Positions 50,852 through 62,329 of a stretch of 64,000 nucleotides of DNA are shown here, in pieces. This DNA comes from Hippophae tibetana (lineage: Eukaryota; Streptophyta; Magnoliopsida; Rosales; Elaeagnaceae). The translations under genes were made by a program, and so were the position numbers. The first letter of the stretch is position 1; every line of letters starts with the position of its first letter. The DNA is taken from NCBI GenBank assembly GCA_037013495.1, contig CM072801.1, positions 103,113,816 through 103,177,815 on the forward strand. Reading direction: 5' to 3'. The notes beneath the pieces were generated by a model. The model searched no databases. It was given only the letters and a program-made list of their open reading frames with translations, and was not told where the DNA came from.

Positions 50852-51050
50852 GAGGAAAATGATATAGTGATTTAAAAGAAAAGTACGCAATGAAATGCAA
50901 ATAAGAAAATAATGTCAACAAAATCTAAAGAAAACAAAAGACTTGTAGAAAATATTTGTTTCTTTAATTGTGATTTGGAACAAAAGAATGCAAAAACCAA
51001 TAAAATGGAAAATTTCATTAAATCTAAAATTAAAAAAAAACATATTTTAA
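50852..51050 (+). repeat. Sub-repeat B of the unit (reference copy)
   Basis: Direct duplicate of A, beginning gaggaaaatgatatagtg. B-specific bases include gtacgcaatgaaatgc, aatgtcaacaaaatc, gtgatttggaacaaaag and accaataaaatgg. It ends in an A-run of 6-10 bases followed by gatatttt (zones I and II) or catatttt (zone III). The A-run length varies between copies and accounts for much of the unit length variation. Runs of A spaced roughly every 5-13 bases (aaaat, aaag, aaaac, aaaag) could favour bent DNA; that is inference. Confidence 0.9.
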
Positions 51051-51506
51051 GATAAATATCCTATTTTGGGCGACCACGGCTTTGATACCAAATGATAAAG
51101 ATCCTTTATGCGAAAATATTTGGAACCCATGAACTCACAGGAATGAGAAGTATGGAATTGCTAATAACATGCTTAATATGATCAAATTGGAACAATAATG
51201 AAGCAGAATAGAAAACCATGCAAGAAGGTGCGATCAAACTATAAGACGTAGGAAAGTAGTGTAAGCGATGGAATTTGGGTTCTAAAAGGTGGATAACTGA
51301 ACTATTGTTTCCTTCATGTTTTTGCAAATAGAAAGAAGCATTGATTTGATATATTATAATAGTCATTTGGATACACGAGTTAAAAGTTATAACAGTTTAA
51401 AGATACAATCCCAATAAATAATTTCTTTTTTTTAAAGTACGAACTCCAGAAATTTTGTGGTTTTTTATTCAGGAACAAAGATAGGTTGAACACTGAAAAC
51501 AAAGAA
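51051..51506 (+). repeat. Segment U of the unit (reference copy, spanning copies 60-61)
   Basis: The 456 bases between B and the next A have no internal duplicate that I can see. They hold most of the diagnostic variation: the tail types (t1, t2, t3), the ggtgcgatc/gatgcgaga switch and site 1. They also hold a long near-constant stretch around gatacaatcccaataaat with an eight-T run and aaactacgaactcc. The minus strand of this segment carries an 86-codon open frame in most copies; see rejected items. Confidence 0.85.
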
Positions 51507-52080
51507 GAGGAAAATGATAGGGTGAATTAATAGAAGAGTAAGAAATACAATGCAAATAAGAAAATAATGACAATTAAATCTAAAGAAAACAAAAGTCTTG
51601 TAGAAAATATTTGTTTCTTTAATTGGGATTTGGAACCAAAGAATTCAAAAAACAATATAATGGAAAATTTTATTAATTCTAAAATTCAAAAAATAAAACA
51701 AAGAAGAGGAAAATGATATAGTGATTTAAAAGAAAAGTACGCAATGAAATGCAAATAAGAAAATAATGTCAACAAAATCTAAAGAAAACAAAAGACTTGT
51801 AGAAAATATTTGTTTCTTTAATTGTGATTTGGAACAAAAGAATGCAAAAACCAATAAAATGGAAAATTTCATTAAATCTAAAATTAAAAAAAAAACATAT
51901 TTTAAGATAAATATCCTATTTTGGGCGACCACGGCTTTGATACCAAATGATAAAGATCCTTTATGCGAAAATATTTGGAACCCATGAACTCACAGGAATG
52001 AGAAGTATGGAATTGCTAATAACATGCTTAATATGATCAAATTGGAACAATAATGAAGCAGAATAGAAACCATGCAAGAA
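51227..52080 (+). repeat. Satellite copy 61 (854 bp)
   Basis: Ca; aaagtacgaactcc; gaaaacaaagaagagg; gaaatacaatgc; EcoRI gaattc at 51641; ten-A run; t3 with tagaaaccatgc. Copy 60 is described above as the reference unit. Confidence 0.9.
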
Positions 52081-52934
52081 GGTGCGATCAAACTATAAGA
52101 CGTAGGAAAGTAGTGTAAGCGATGGAATTTGGGTTCTAAAAGGTGGATAACTGAACTATTGTTTCCTTCATGTTTTTGCAAATAGAAAGAAGCACTGATT
52201 TGATATATTATAATAGTCATTTGGATACACGAGTTAAAAGTTATAACAGTTTAAAGATACAATCCCAATAAATAATTTCTTTTTTTTAAACTACGAACTC
52301 CAGAAATTTTGTGGTTTTTTATTCAGGAACAAAGATAGGTTGAACACTGAAAAAAGAAGAAGAGGAAAATGATAGGGTGAATTAATAGAAGAGTAAGAAA
52401 TGCAATGCAAATAAGAAAATAATGACAATTAAATCTAAAGAAAACAAAAGTCTTGTAGAAAATATTTGTTTCTTTAATTGGGATTTGGAACCAAAGAATG
52501 CAAAAAACAATATAATGGAAAATTTTATTAATTCTAAAATTCAAAAAATAAAACAAAGAAGAGGAAAATGATATAGTGATTTAAAAGAAAAGTACGCAAT
52601 GAAATGCAAATAAGAAAATAATGTCAACAAAATCTAAAGAAAACAAAAGACTTGTAGAAAATATTTGTTTCTTTAATTGTGATTTGGAACAAAAAATGCA
52701 AAAACCAATAAAATGGAAAATTTCATTAAATCTAAAATTAAAAAAAAACATATTTTAAGATAAATATCCTATTTTGGGCGACCACGGCTTTGATACCAAA
52801 TGATAAAGATCCTTTATGCGAAAATATTTGGAACCCATGAACTCACAGGAATGAGAAGTATGGAATTGCTAATAACATGCTTAATATGATCAAATTGGAA
52901 CAATAATGAAGCAGAATAGAAAACCATGCAAGAA
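52081..52934 (+). repeat. Satellite copy 62 (854 bp)
   Basis: Cc; ctgaaaaaagaagaagagg; ggaacaaaaaatgc (one base lost); nine-A run; t3 with tagaaaaccatgc. Confidence 0.9.
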
Positions 52935-53787
52935 GGTGCGATCAAACTATAAGACGTAGGAAATTAGTGTAAGCGATGGAATTTGGGTTCTAAAAGGTGG
53001 ATAACTGAACTATTGTTTCCTTCATGTTTTTGCAAATAGAAAGAAGCACTGATTTGATATATTATAATAGTCATTTGGATACACGAGTTAAAAGTTATAA
53101 CAGTTTAAAGATACAATCCCAATAAATAATTTCTTTTTTTTAAACTACGAACTCCAGAAATTTTGTGGTTTTTTATTCAGGAACAAAGATAGGTTGAACA
53201 CTGAAAAAAAAGAAGAGGAAAATGATAGGGTGAATTAATAGAAGAGTAAGAAATGCAATGCAAATAAGAAAATAATGACAATTAAATCTAAAGAAAACAA
53301 AAGTCTTGTAGAAAATATTTGTTTCTTTAATTGGGATTTGGAACCAAAGAATGCAAAAAACAATATAATGGAAAATTTTATTAATTCTAAAATTCAAAAT
53401 ATAAAACAAAGAAGAGGAAAATGATATAGTGATTTAAAAGAAAAGTACGCAATGAAATGCAAATAAGAAAATAATGTCAACAAAATCTAAAGAAAACAAA
53501 AGACTTGTAGAAAATATTTGTTTCTTTAATTGTGATTTGGAACAAAAGAATGCAAAAACCAATAAAATGGAAAATTTCATTAAATCTAAAATTAAAAAAA
53601 ACATATTTTAAGATAAATATCCTATTTTGGGCGACCACGGCTCTGATACCAAATGATAAAGATCCTTTATGCGAAAATATTTGGAACCCATGAACTCACA
53701 GGAATGAGAAGTATGGAATTGCTAATAACATGCTTAATATGATCAAATTGGAACAATAATGAAGCAGAATAGAAAACCATGCAAGAA
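52935..53787 (+). repeat. Satellite copy 63 (853 bp)
   Basis: As copy 59 but ggctctgatacc. Confidence 0.9.
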
Positions 53788-54641
53788 GGTGCGATCAAAC
53801 TATAAGACGTAGGAAATTAGTGTAAGCGATGGAATTTGGGTTCTAAAAGGTGGATAACTGAACTATTGTTTCCTTCATGTTTTTGCAAATAGAAAGAAGC
53901 ACTGATTTGATATATTATAATAGTCATTTGGATACACGAGTTAAAAGTTATAACAGTTTAAAGATACAATCCCAATAAATAATTTCTTTTTTTTAAACTA
54001 CGAACTCCAGAAATTTTGTGGTTTTTTATTCAGGAACAAAGATAGGTTGAACACTGAAAAAAAAGAAGAGGAAAATGATAGGTTGAATTAATAGAAGAGT
54101 AAGAAATGCAATGCAAATAAGAAAATAATGACAATTAAATCTAAAGAAAACAAAAGTCTTGTAGAAAATATTTGTTTCTTTAATTGGGATTTGGAACCAA
54201 AGAATGCAAAAAACAATATAATGGAAAATTTTATTAATTCTAAAATTCAAAAAATAAAACAAAGAAGAGGAAAATGATATAGTGATTTAAAAGAAAAGTA
54301 CGCAATGAAATGCAAATAAGAAAATAATGTCAACAAAATCTAAAGAAAACAAAAGACTTGTAGAAAATATTTGTTTCTTTAATTGTGATTTGGAACAAAA
54401 GAATGCAAAAACCAATAAAATGGAAAATTTCATTAAATCTAAAATTAAAAAAAAACATATTTTAAGATAAATATCCTATTTTGGGCGACCACGGCTTTGA
54501 TACCAAATGATAAAGATCCTTTATGCGAAAATATTTGGAACCCATGAACTCACAGGAATGAGAAGTATGGAATTGCTAATAACATGCTTAATATGATCAA
54601 ATTGGAACAATAATGAAGCAGAATAGAAAACCATGCAAGAA
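53788..54641 (+). repeat. Satellite copy 64 (854 bp)
   Basis: As copies 57 and 60 with private gataggttgaattaatag. Confidence 0.9.
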
Positions 54642-55495
54642 GGTGCGATCAAACTATAAGACGTAGGAAAGTAGTGTAAGCGATGGAATTTGGGTTCTAA
54701 AAGGTGGATAACTGAACTATTGTTTCCTTCATGTTTTTGCAAATAGAAAGAAGCATTGATTTGATATATTATAATAGTCATTTGGATACACGAGTTAAAA
54801 GTTATAACAGTTTAAAGATACAATCCCAATAAATAATTTCTTTTTTTTAAAGTACGAACTCCAGAAATTTTGTGGTTTTTTATTCAGGAACAAAGATAGG
54901 TTGAACACTGAAAACAAAGAAGAGGAAAATGATAGGGTGAATTAATAGAAGAGTAAGAAATACAATGCAAATAAGAAAATAATGACAATTAAATCTAAAG
55001 AAAACAAAAGTCTTGTAGAAAATATTTGTTTCTTTAATTGGGATTTGGAACCAAAGAATTCAAAAAACAATATAATGGAAAATTTTATTAATTCTAAAAT
55101 TCAAAAAATAAAACAAAGAAGAGGAAAATGATATAGTGATTTAAAAGAAAAGTACGCAATGAAATGCAAATAAGAAAATAATGTCAACAAAATCTAAAGA
55201 AAACAAAAGACTTGTAGAAAATATTTGTTTCTTTAATTGTGATTTGGAACAAAAGAATGCAAAAACCAATAAAATGGAAAATTTCATTAAATCTAAAATT
55301 AAAAAAAAAACATATTTTAAGATAAATATCCTATTTTGGGCGACCACGGCTTTGATACCAAATGATAAAGATCCTTTATGCGAAAATATTTGGAACCCAT
55401 GAACTCACAGGAATGAGAAGTATGGAATTGCTAATAACATGCTTAATATGATCAAATTGGAACAATAATGAAGCAGAATAGAAACCATGCAAGAA
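54642..55495 (+). repeat. Satellite copy 65 (854 bp)
   Basis: As copy 61, including aaagtacgaactcc and EcoRI gaattc at 55056. Confidence 0.9.
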
Positions 55496-56349
55496 GGTGC
55501 GATCAAACTATAAGACGTAGGAAAGTAGTGTAAGCGATGGAATTTGGGTTCTAAAAGGTGGATAACTGAACTATTGTTTCCTTCATGTTTTTGCAAATAG
55601 AAAGAAGCACTGATTTGATATATTATAATAGTCATTTGGATACACGAGTTAAAAGTTATAACAGTTTAAAGATACAATCCCAATAAATAATTTCTTTTTT
55701 TTAAACTACGAACTCCAGAAATTTTGTGGTTTTTTATTCAGGAACAAAGATAGGTTGAACACTGAAAAAAGAAGAAGAGGAAAATGATAGGGTGAATTAA
55801 TAGAAGAGTAAGAAATGCAATGCAAATAAGAAAATAATGACAATTAAATCTAAAGAAAACAAAAGTCTTGTAGAAAATATTTGTTTCTTTAATTGGGATT
55901 TGGAACCAAAGAATGCAAAAAACAATATAATGGAAAATTTTATTAATTCTAAAATTCAAAAAATAAAACAAAGAAGAGGAAAATGATATAGTGATTTAAA
56001 AGAAAAGTACGCAATGAAATGCAAATAAGAAAATAATGTCAACAAAATCTAAAGAAAACAAAAGACTTGTAGAAAATATTTGTTTCTTTAATTGTGATTT
56101 GGAACAAAAAATGCAAAAACCAATAAAATGGAAAATTTCATTAAATCTAAAATTAAAAAAAAACATATTTTAAGATAAATATCCTATTTTGGGCGACCAC
56201 GGCTTTGATACCAAATGATAAAGATCCTTTATGCGAAAATATTTGGAACCCATGAACTCACAGGAATGAGAAGTATGGAATTGCTAATAACATGCTTAAT
56301 ATGATCAAATTGGAACAATAATGAAGCAGAATAGAAAACCATGCAAGAA
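55496..56349 (+). repeat. Satellite copy 66 (854 bp)
   Basis: As copy 62, including ggaacaaaaaatgc. Confidence 0.9.
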
Positions 56350-57201
56350 GGTGCGATCAAACTATAAGACGTAGGAAATTAGTGTAAGCGATGGAATTTG
56401 GGTTCTAAAAGGTGGATAACTGAACTATTGTTTCCTTCATGTTTTTGCAAATAGAAAGAAGCACTGATTTGATATATTATAATAGTCATTTGGATACACG
56501 AGTTAAAAGTTATAACAGTTTAAAGATACAATCCCAATAAATAATTTCTTTTTTTTAAACTACGAACTCCAGAAATTTTGTGGTTTTTTATTCAGGAACA
56601 AAGATAGGTTGAACACTGAAAAAAAAGAAGAGGAAAATGATAGGGTGAATTAATAGAAGAGTAAGAAATGCAATGCAAATAAGAAAATAATGACAATTAA
56701 ATCTAAAGAAAACAAAAGTCTTGTAGAAAATATTTGTTTCTTTAATTGGGATTTGGAACCAAAGAATGCAAAAAACAATATAATGGAAAATTTTATTAAT
56801 TCTAAAATTCAAAATATAAAACAAAGAAGAGGAAAATGATATAGTGATTTAAAAGAAAAGTACGCAATGAAATGCAAATAAGAAAATAATGTCAACAAAA
56901 TCTAAAGAAAACAAAAGACTTGTAGAAAATATTTGTTTCTTTAATTGTGATTTGGAACAAAAGAATGCAAAAACCAATAAAATGGAAAATTTCATTAAAT
57001 CTAAAATTAAAAAAAACATATTTTAAGATAAATATCCTATTTTGGGCGACCACGGCTCTGATACCAAATGATAAAGATCCTTTATGCGAAAATATTTGGA
57101 ACCCATGAACTCACAGGAATGAGAAGTATGGAATTGCTAATAACATGCTTAATATGATCAAATTGGAACAATAATGAAGCAGAATAGAAACGATGCAAGA
57201 A
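56350..57201 (+). repeat. Satellite copy 67 (852 bp)
   Basis: As copy 63 (gtaggaaattagtg, caaaatataaaac, ggctctgatacc) but ends tagaaacgatgc. Confidence 0.9.
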
Positions 57202-58056
57202 GGTGCGATCAAACTATAAGACGTAGGAAAGTAGTGTAAGCGATGGAATTTGGGTTCTAAAAGGTGGATAACTGAACTATTGTTTCCTTCATGTTTTTGC
57301 AAATAGAAAGAAGCACTGATTTGATATATTATAATAGTTATTTGGATACACGAGTTAAAAGTTATAACAGTTTAAAGATACAATCCCAATAAATAATTTC
57401 TTTTTTTTAAACTACGAACTCCAGAAATTTTGTTGTTTTTTATTCAGGAACAAAGATAGGTTGAACACTGAAAAAAGAAGAAGAGGAAAATGATAGGGTG
57501 AATTAATAGAAGAGTAAGAAATGCAATGCAAATAAGAAAATAATGACAATTAAATCTAAAGAAAACAAAAGTCTTGTAGAAAATATTTGTTTCTTTAATT
57601 GGGATTTGGAACCAAAGAATGCAAAAAACAATATAATGGAAAATTTTATTAATTCTAAAATTCAAAAAATAAAACAAAGAAGAGGAAAATGATATAGTGA
57701 TTTAAAAGAAAAGTACGCAATGAAATGCAAATAAGAAAATAATGTCAACAAAATCTAAAGAAAACAAAAGACTTGTAGAAAATATTTGTTTCTTTAATTG
57801 TGATTTGGAACAAAAGAATGCAAAAACCAATAAAATGGAAAATTTCATTAAATCTAAAATTAAAAAAAAACATATTTTAAGATAAATATCCTATTTTGGG
57901 CGACCACGGCTTTGATACCAAATGATAAAGATCCTTTATGCGAAAATATTTGGAACCCATGAACTCACAGGAATGAGAAGTATGGAATTGCTAATAACAT
58001 GCTTAATATGATCAAATTGGAACAATAATGAACAAGAATAGAAAACCATGCAAGAA
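57202..58056 (+). repeat. Satellite copy 68 (855 bp)
   Basis: Cc; aatagttatttgg; attttgttgtttttt; gaaaaaagaagaagagg; returns to t2. Confidence 0.9.
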
Positions 58057-58911
58057 GGTGCGATCAAACTATAAGACGTAGGAAAGTAGTGTAAGCGATG
58101 GAATTTGGGTTCTAAAAGGTGGATAACTGAACTATTGTTTCCTTCATGTTTTTGCAAATAGAAAGAAGCACTGATTTGATATATTATAATAGTTATTTGG
58201 ATACACGAGTTAAAAGTTATAACAGTTTAAAGATACAATCCCAATAAATAATTTCTTTTTTTTAAACTACGAACTCCAGAAATTTTGTGGTTTTTTATTC
58301 AGGAACAAAGATAGGTTGAACACTGAAAAAAGAAGAAGAGGAAAATGATAGGGTGAATTAATAGAAGAGTAAGAAATGCAATGCAAATAAGAAAATAATG
58401 ACAATTAAATCTAAAGAAAACAAAAGTCTTGTAGAAAATATTTGTTTCTTTAATTGGGATTTGGAACCAAAGAATCCAAAAAACAATATAATGGAAAATT
58501 TTATTAATTCTAAAATTCAAAAAATAAAACAAAGAAGAGGAAAATGATATAGTGATTTAAAAGAAAAGTACGCAATGAAATGCAAATAAGATAATAATGT
58601 CAACAAAATCTAAAGAAAACAAAAGACTTGTAGAAAATATTTGTTTCTTTAATTGTGATTTGGAACAAAAGAATGCAAAAACCAATAAAATGGAAAATTT
58701 CATTAAATCTAAAATTAAAAAAAAACATATTTTAAGATAAATATCCTATTTTGGGTGACCACGGCTTTGATACCAAATGATAAAGATCCTTTATGCGAAA
58801 ATATTTGGAACCCATGAACTCACAGGAATGAGAAGTATGGAATTGCTAATAACATGCTTAATATGATCAAATTGGAACAATAATGAACAAGAATAGAAAA
58901 CCATGCAAGAA
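58057..58911 (+). repeat. Satellite copy 69 (855 bp)
   Basis: Cc; aatagttatttgg shared with copy 68; gaatccaaaaaac; aagataataatgtc; gggtgacc; t2. Confidence 0.9.
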
Positions 58912-59765
58912 GGTGCGATCAAACTATAAGACGTAGGAAAGTAGTGTAAGCGATGGAATTTGGGTTCTAAAAGGTGGATAACTGAACTATTGTTTCCTTC
59001 ATGTTTTTGCAAATAGAAAGAAGCTTTGGTTTGATATATTATAATAGTCATTTGCATACACGAGTTAAAAGTTATAAGAGTTTAAAGATACAATCCCAAT
59101 AAATAATTTCTTTTTTTTAAACTACGAACTCCAGAAATTTTGTGGTTTTTTATTCAGGAACAAAGATAGGTTGAACACTGAAAAAGAAGAAGAGGAAAAT
59201 GATAGGGTGAATTAAAAGAAGAGTAAGAAATGCAATGCAAATAAGAAAATAATGACAATTAAATAAAAAGAAAACAAAAGTCTTGTAGAAAATATTTGTT
59301 TCTTTAATTGGGATTTGGAACCAAAGAATGCAAAAAACAATATAATGGAAAATTTTATTAATTCTAAAATTCAAAATATAAAACAAAGAAGAGGAAAATG
59401 ATATAGTGATTTAAAAGAAAAGTACGCAATGAAATGCAAATAAGAAAATAATGTCAACAAAATCTAAAGCAAACAAAAGACTTGTAGAAAATATTTGTTT
59501 CTTTAATTGTGATTTGGAACAAAAGAATGCAAAAACCAATAAAATGGAAAATTTCATTAAATCTAAAATTAAAAAAAAACATATTTTAAGATAAATATCC
59601 TATTTTGGGCGACCACGGCTCTGATACCAAATGATAAAGATCCTTTATGCGAAAATATTTGGAACCCATGAACTCACAGGAATGAGAAGTATGGAATTGC
59701 TAATAACTTGCTTAATATGATCAAATTGGAACAATAATGAACACGAATAGAAAATCATGAGAGAA
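58912..59765 (+). repeat. Satellite copy 70 (854 bp)
   Basis: Cg; tcatttgcatacacg; gttataagag; aaataaaaagaaaac; caaaatataaaac; aaagcaaacaaaag; ggctctgatacc; aacttgcttaat; cacgaatagaaaatcatg. Confidence 0.9.
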
Positions 59766-60619
59766 GATGCGATCAAACTATAAGACGTAGGAAAGTAGTG
59801 TAAGCGATGGAATTTGGGTTCTAAAAGGTGGTTAAATGAACTATTGTTTCCTTCATGTTTTTGCAAATAGAAATAAGCTTTGGTTTGATATATTATAATA
59901 GTCATTTGGATACACGAGTTAAAAGTTATAACAGTTTAAAGATACAATCCCAATAAATAATTTCTTTTTTTTAAACTACGAACTCCAGAAATTTTGTGGT
60001 TTTTTATTCAGGAACAAAGATAGGTTGAACACTGAAAAAAAAGAACAGGAAAATGATACAGTGAATTAAAAGAAGAGTAAGAAATGCATTGCAAATAAGA
60101 AAATAATGACAATTAAATCTAAAGAAAACAAAAGTCTTGTAGAAAATATTTGTTTATTTAATTGGGATTTGGAACCAAAGAATGCAAAAAACAATATAAT
60201 GGAAAATTTTATTAATTCTAAAATTCAAAAAATAAAACAAAGAAGAGGAAAATGATATAGTGATTTAAAAGAAAAGTACGCAATGAAATGCAAATAAGAA
60301 AATAATGTCAACAAAATCTAAAGAAAACAAAAGACTTGTAGAAAATATTTGTTTCTTTAATTGTGATTTGGAACAAAAGAATGCAAAAACCAATAAAATG
60401 GAAAATATCATTAAATCTAAAATTAAAAAAAAACATATTTTAAGATAAATATCCTATTTTGGGTGACCACGGCTTTGATACCAAATGATAAAGATCCTTT
60501 ATGCGAAAATATTTGGAACCCATGAACTCACAGGAATGAGAAGTATGGAATTGCTAATAACATGCTTAATATGATCAAATTGGAACAATAATGAACAAGA
60601 ATAGAAAACCATGCAAGAA
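59766..60619 (+). repeat. Satellite copy 71 (854 bp)
   Basis: gatgcgatc; Ct; ggtggttaaatgaac; caca with gaaatgcattgc; tgtttatttaattg; gaaaatatcatt; gggtgacc; t2. Confidence 0.9.
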
Positions 60620-61474
60620 GGTGCGATCAAACTATAAGACGTAGGAAAGTAGTGTAAGCGATGGAATTTGGGTTCTAAAAGGTGGATAACTGAACTATTG
60701 TTTCCTTCATGTTTTTGCAAATAGAAAGAAGCACTGATTTAATATATTATAATAGTCATTTGGATACACGAGTTAAAAGTTATAACAGTTTAAAGATACA
60801 ATCCCAATAAATAATTTCTTTTTTTTAAACTACGAACTCCAGAAATTTTGTGGTTTTTTATTCAGGAACAAAGATAGGTTGAACACTGAAAAAAGAAGAA
60901 GAGGAAAATGATAGGGTGAATTAATAGAAGCGTAAGAAATGCAATGCAAATAAGAAAATAATGAACATTAAATCTAAAGAAAACAAAAGTCTTGTAGAAA
61001 ATATTTGTTTCTTTAATTGGGATTTGGAACCAAAGAATGCAAAAAACAATATAATGGAAAATTTTATTAATTCTAAAATTCAAAAAATAAAACAAAGAAG
61101 AGGAAAATGATATAGTGATTTAAAAGAAAAGTACGCAATGAAATGCAAATAAGAAAATAATGTCAACAAAATCTAAAGAAAACAAAAGACTTGTAGAAAA
61201 TATTTGTTTCTTTAATTGTGATTTGCAACAAAAGAATGCAAAAACCAATAAAATGGAAAATTTCATTAAATCAAAAAATTAAAAAAAACATATTTTAAGA
61301 TAAATATCCTATTTTGGGTGACCACGGCTTTGATACCAAATGATAAAGATCCTTTATGCGAAAATATTTGGAACCCACGAACTCACAGGAATGAGAAGTA
61401 TGGAATTGCTAATAACATGCTTAATATGATCAAATTGGAACAATAATGAACAAGAATAGAAAACCATGCAAGAA
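60620..61474 (+). repeat. Satellite copy 72 (855 bp)
   Basis: Cc; gatttaatatatt; gaagcgtaag; aatgaacattaaatc; sub-repeat B of the copy-48 type (ttgcaac, aatcaaaaaatt); cccacgaac; t2. Confidence 0.9.
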
Positions 61475-62329
61475 GGTGCGATCAAACTATAAGACGTAGG
61501 AAAGTAGTGTAAGCGATGGAATTTGGGTTCTAAAAGGTGGATAACTGAACTATTGTTTCCTTCATGTTTTTGCAAATAGAAAGAAGCTTTGGTTTGATAT
61601 ATTATAATAGTCATTTGGATACACGAGTTAAAAGTTATAAGAGTTTAAAGATACAATCCCAATAAATAATTTCTTTTTTTTAAACTACGAACTCCAGAAA
61701 TTTTGTGGTTTTTTATTCAGGAACAAAGATAGGTTGAACACTGAAAAAGAAGAAGAGGAAAATGATAGGGTGAATTAAAAGAAGAGTAAGAAATGCAATG
61801 CAAATAAGAAAATAATGACAATTAAATCTAAAGAAAACAAAAGTCTTGTAGAAAATATTTGTTTCTTTAATTGGGATTTGGAACCAAAGAATGCAAAAAA
61901 CAATATAATGGAAAATTTTATTAATTCTAAAATTCAAAATATAAAACAAAGAAGAGGAAAATGATATAGTGATTTAAAAGAAAAGTACGCAATGAAATGC
62001 AAATAAGAAAATAATGTCAACAAAATCTAAAGAAAACAAAAGACTTGTAGAAAATATTTGTTTCTTTAATTGTGATTTGGAACAAAAGAATGCAAAAACC
62101 AATAAAATGGAAAATTTCATTAAATCTAAAATTAAAAAAAAAACATATTTTAAGATAAATATCCTATTTTGGGCGACCACGGCTCTGATACCAAATGATA
62201 AAGATCCTTTATGCGAAAATATTTGGAACCCACGAACTCACAGGAATGAGAAGTATGGAATTGCTAATAACATGCTTAATATGATCAAATTGGAACAATA
62301 ATGAACACGAATAGAAAATCATGAGAGAA
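61475..62329 (+). repeat. Satellite copy 73 (855 bp)
   Basis: Cg; gttataagag; caaaatataaaac; ten-A run; ggctctgatacc; cccacgaac combined with an intact frame gives the longest plus-strand open frame (62014-62301); cacgaatagaaaatcatg. Confidence 0.9.

Larger units (their letters stand above)
50373..51226 (+). repeat. Reference unit (copy 60) with internal map
   Basis: Chosen as a typical unit because copies 57 and 64 are almost the same. From its start: a U part with the invariant-looking stretch tgatatattataatag, the stretch cccaataaataatttc followed by eight T, then tactacgaactcc-like sequence and gtggttttttattc; next sub-repeat A; next sub-repeat B; then the second part of U with gaccacggctttgatacc, gaactcacaggaatgag and the tail region. 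Purine-rich A/B parts on the plus strand contrast with the more mixed U part. Phase is arbitrary, because a circularly permuted start would describe the array equally well. Confidence 0.9.
46960..52080 (+). repeat. Trimer repeated twice, copies 56-58 and 59-61 (offset 2560)
   Basis: Copies 56/59 share gtaggaaattagtg, Cc and caaaatataaaac. Copies 57/60 share the aaattag state without that change. Copies 58/61 agree in the first third (Ca, gaaaacaaagaagagg) but differ in sub-repeat B and tail. Private changes are few, for example gtcaacgaaatc in copy 56. Confidence 0.87.
49520..57201 (+). repeat. Tetramer repeated twice plus a fifth-unit remnant, copies 59-62, 63-66 and 67 (offset 3415)
   Basis: Starts 49520, 50373, 51227 and 52081 recur at 52935, 53788, 54642 and 55496, exactly 3415 apart, and 52935 recurs at 56350. 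Copies 61 and 65 share an EcoRI site (gaattc at 51641 and 55056), aaagtacgaactcc and tagaaaccatgc. Copies 62 and 66 share ggaacaaaaaatgc. Copies 63 and 67 share ggctctgatacc, which copy 59 lacks. Confidence 0.9.

Noticed and set aside
51726-51932. 68-codon minus-strand frame opposite sub-repeat B
   Set aside because: Antisense counterpart of the previous frame in the duplicate sub-repeat, with the same compositional cause, and present only where the A-run length keeps the frame.
51766-51987. 73-codon plus-strand frame in sub-repeat B as a gene
   Set aside because: Open only when the A-run has particular lengths. Differences from the A-copy frame are mostly non-synonymous, and there is no recognised family. 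Kept only as a low-interest finding.
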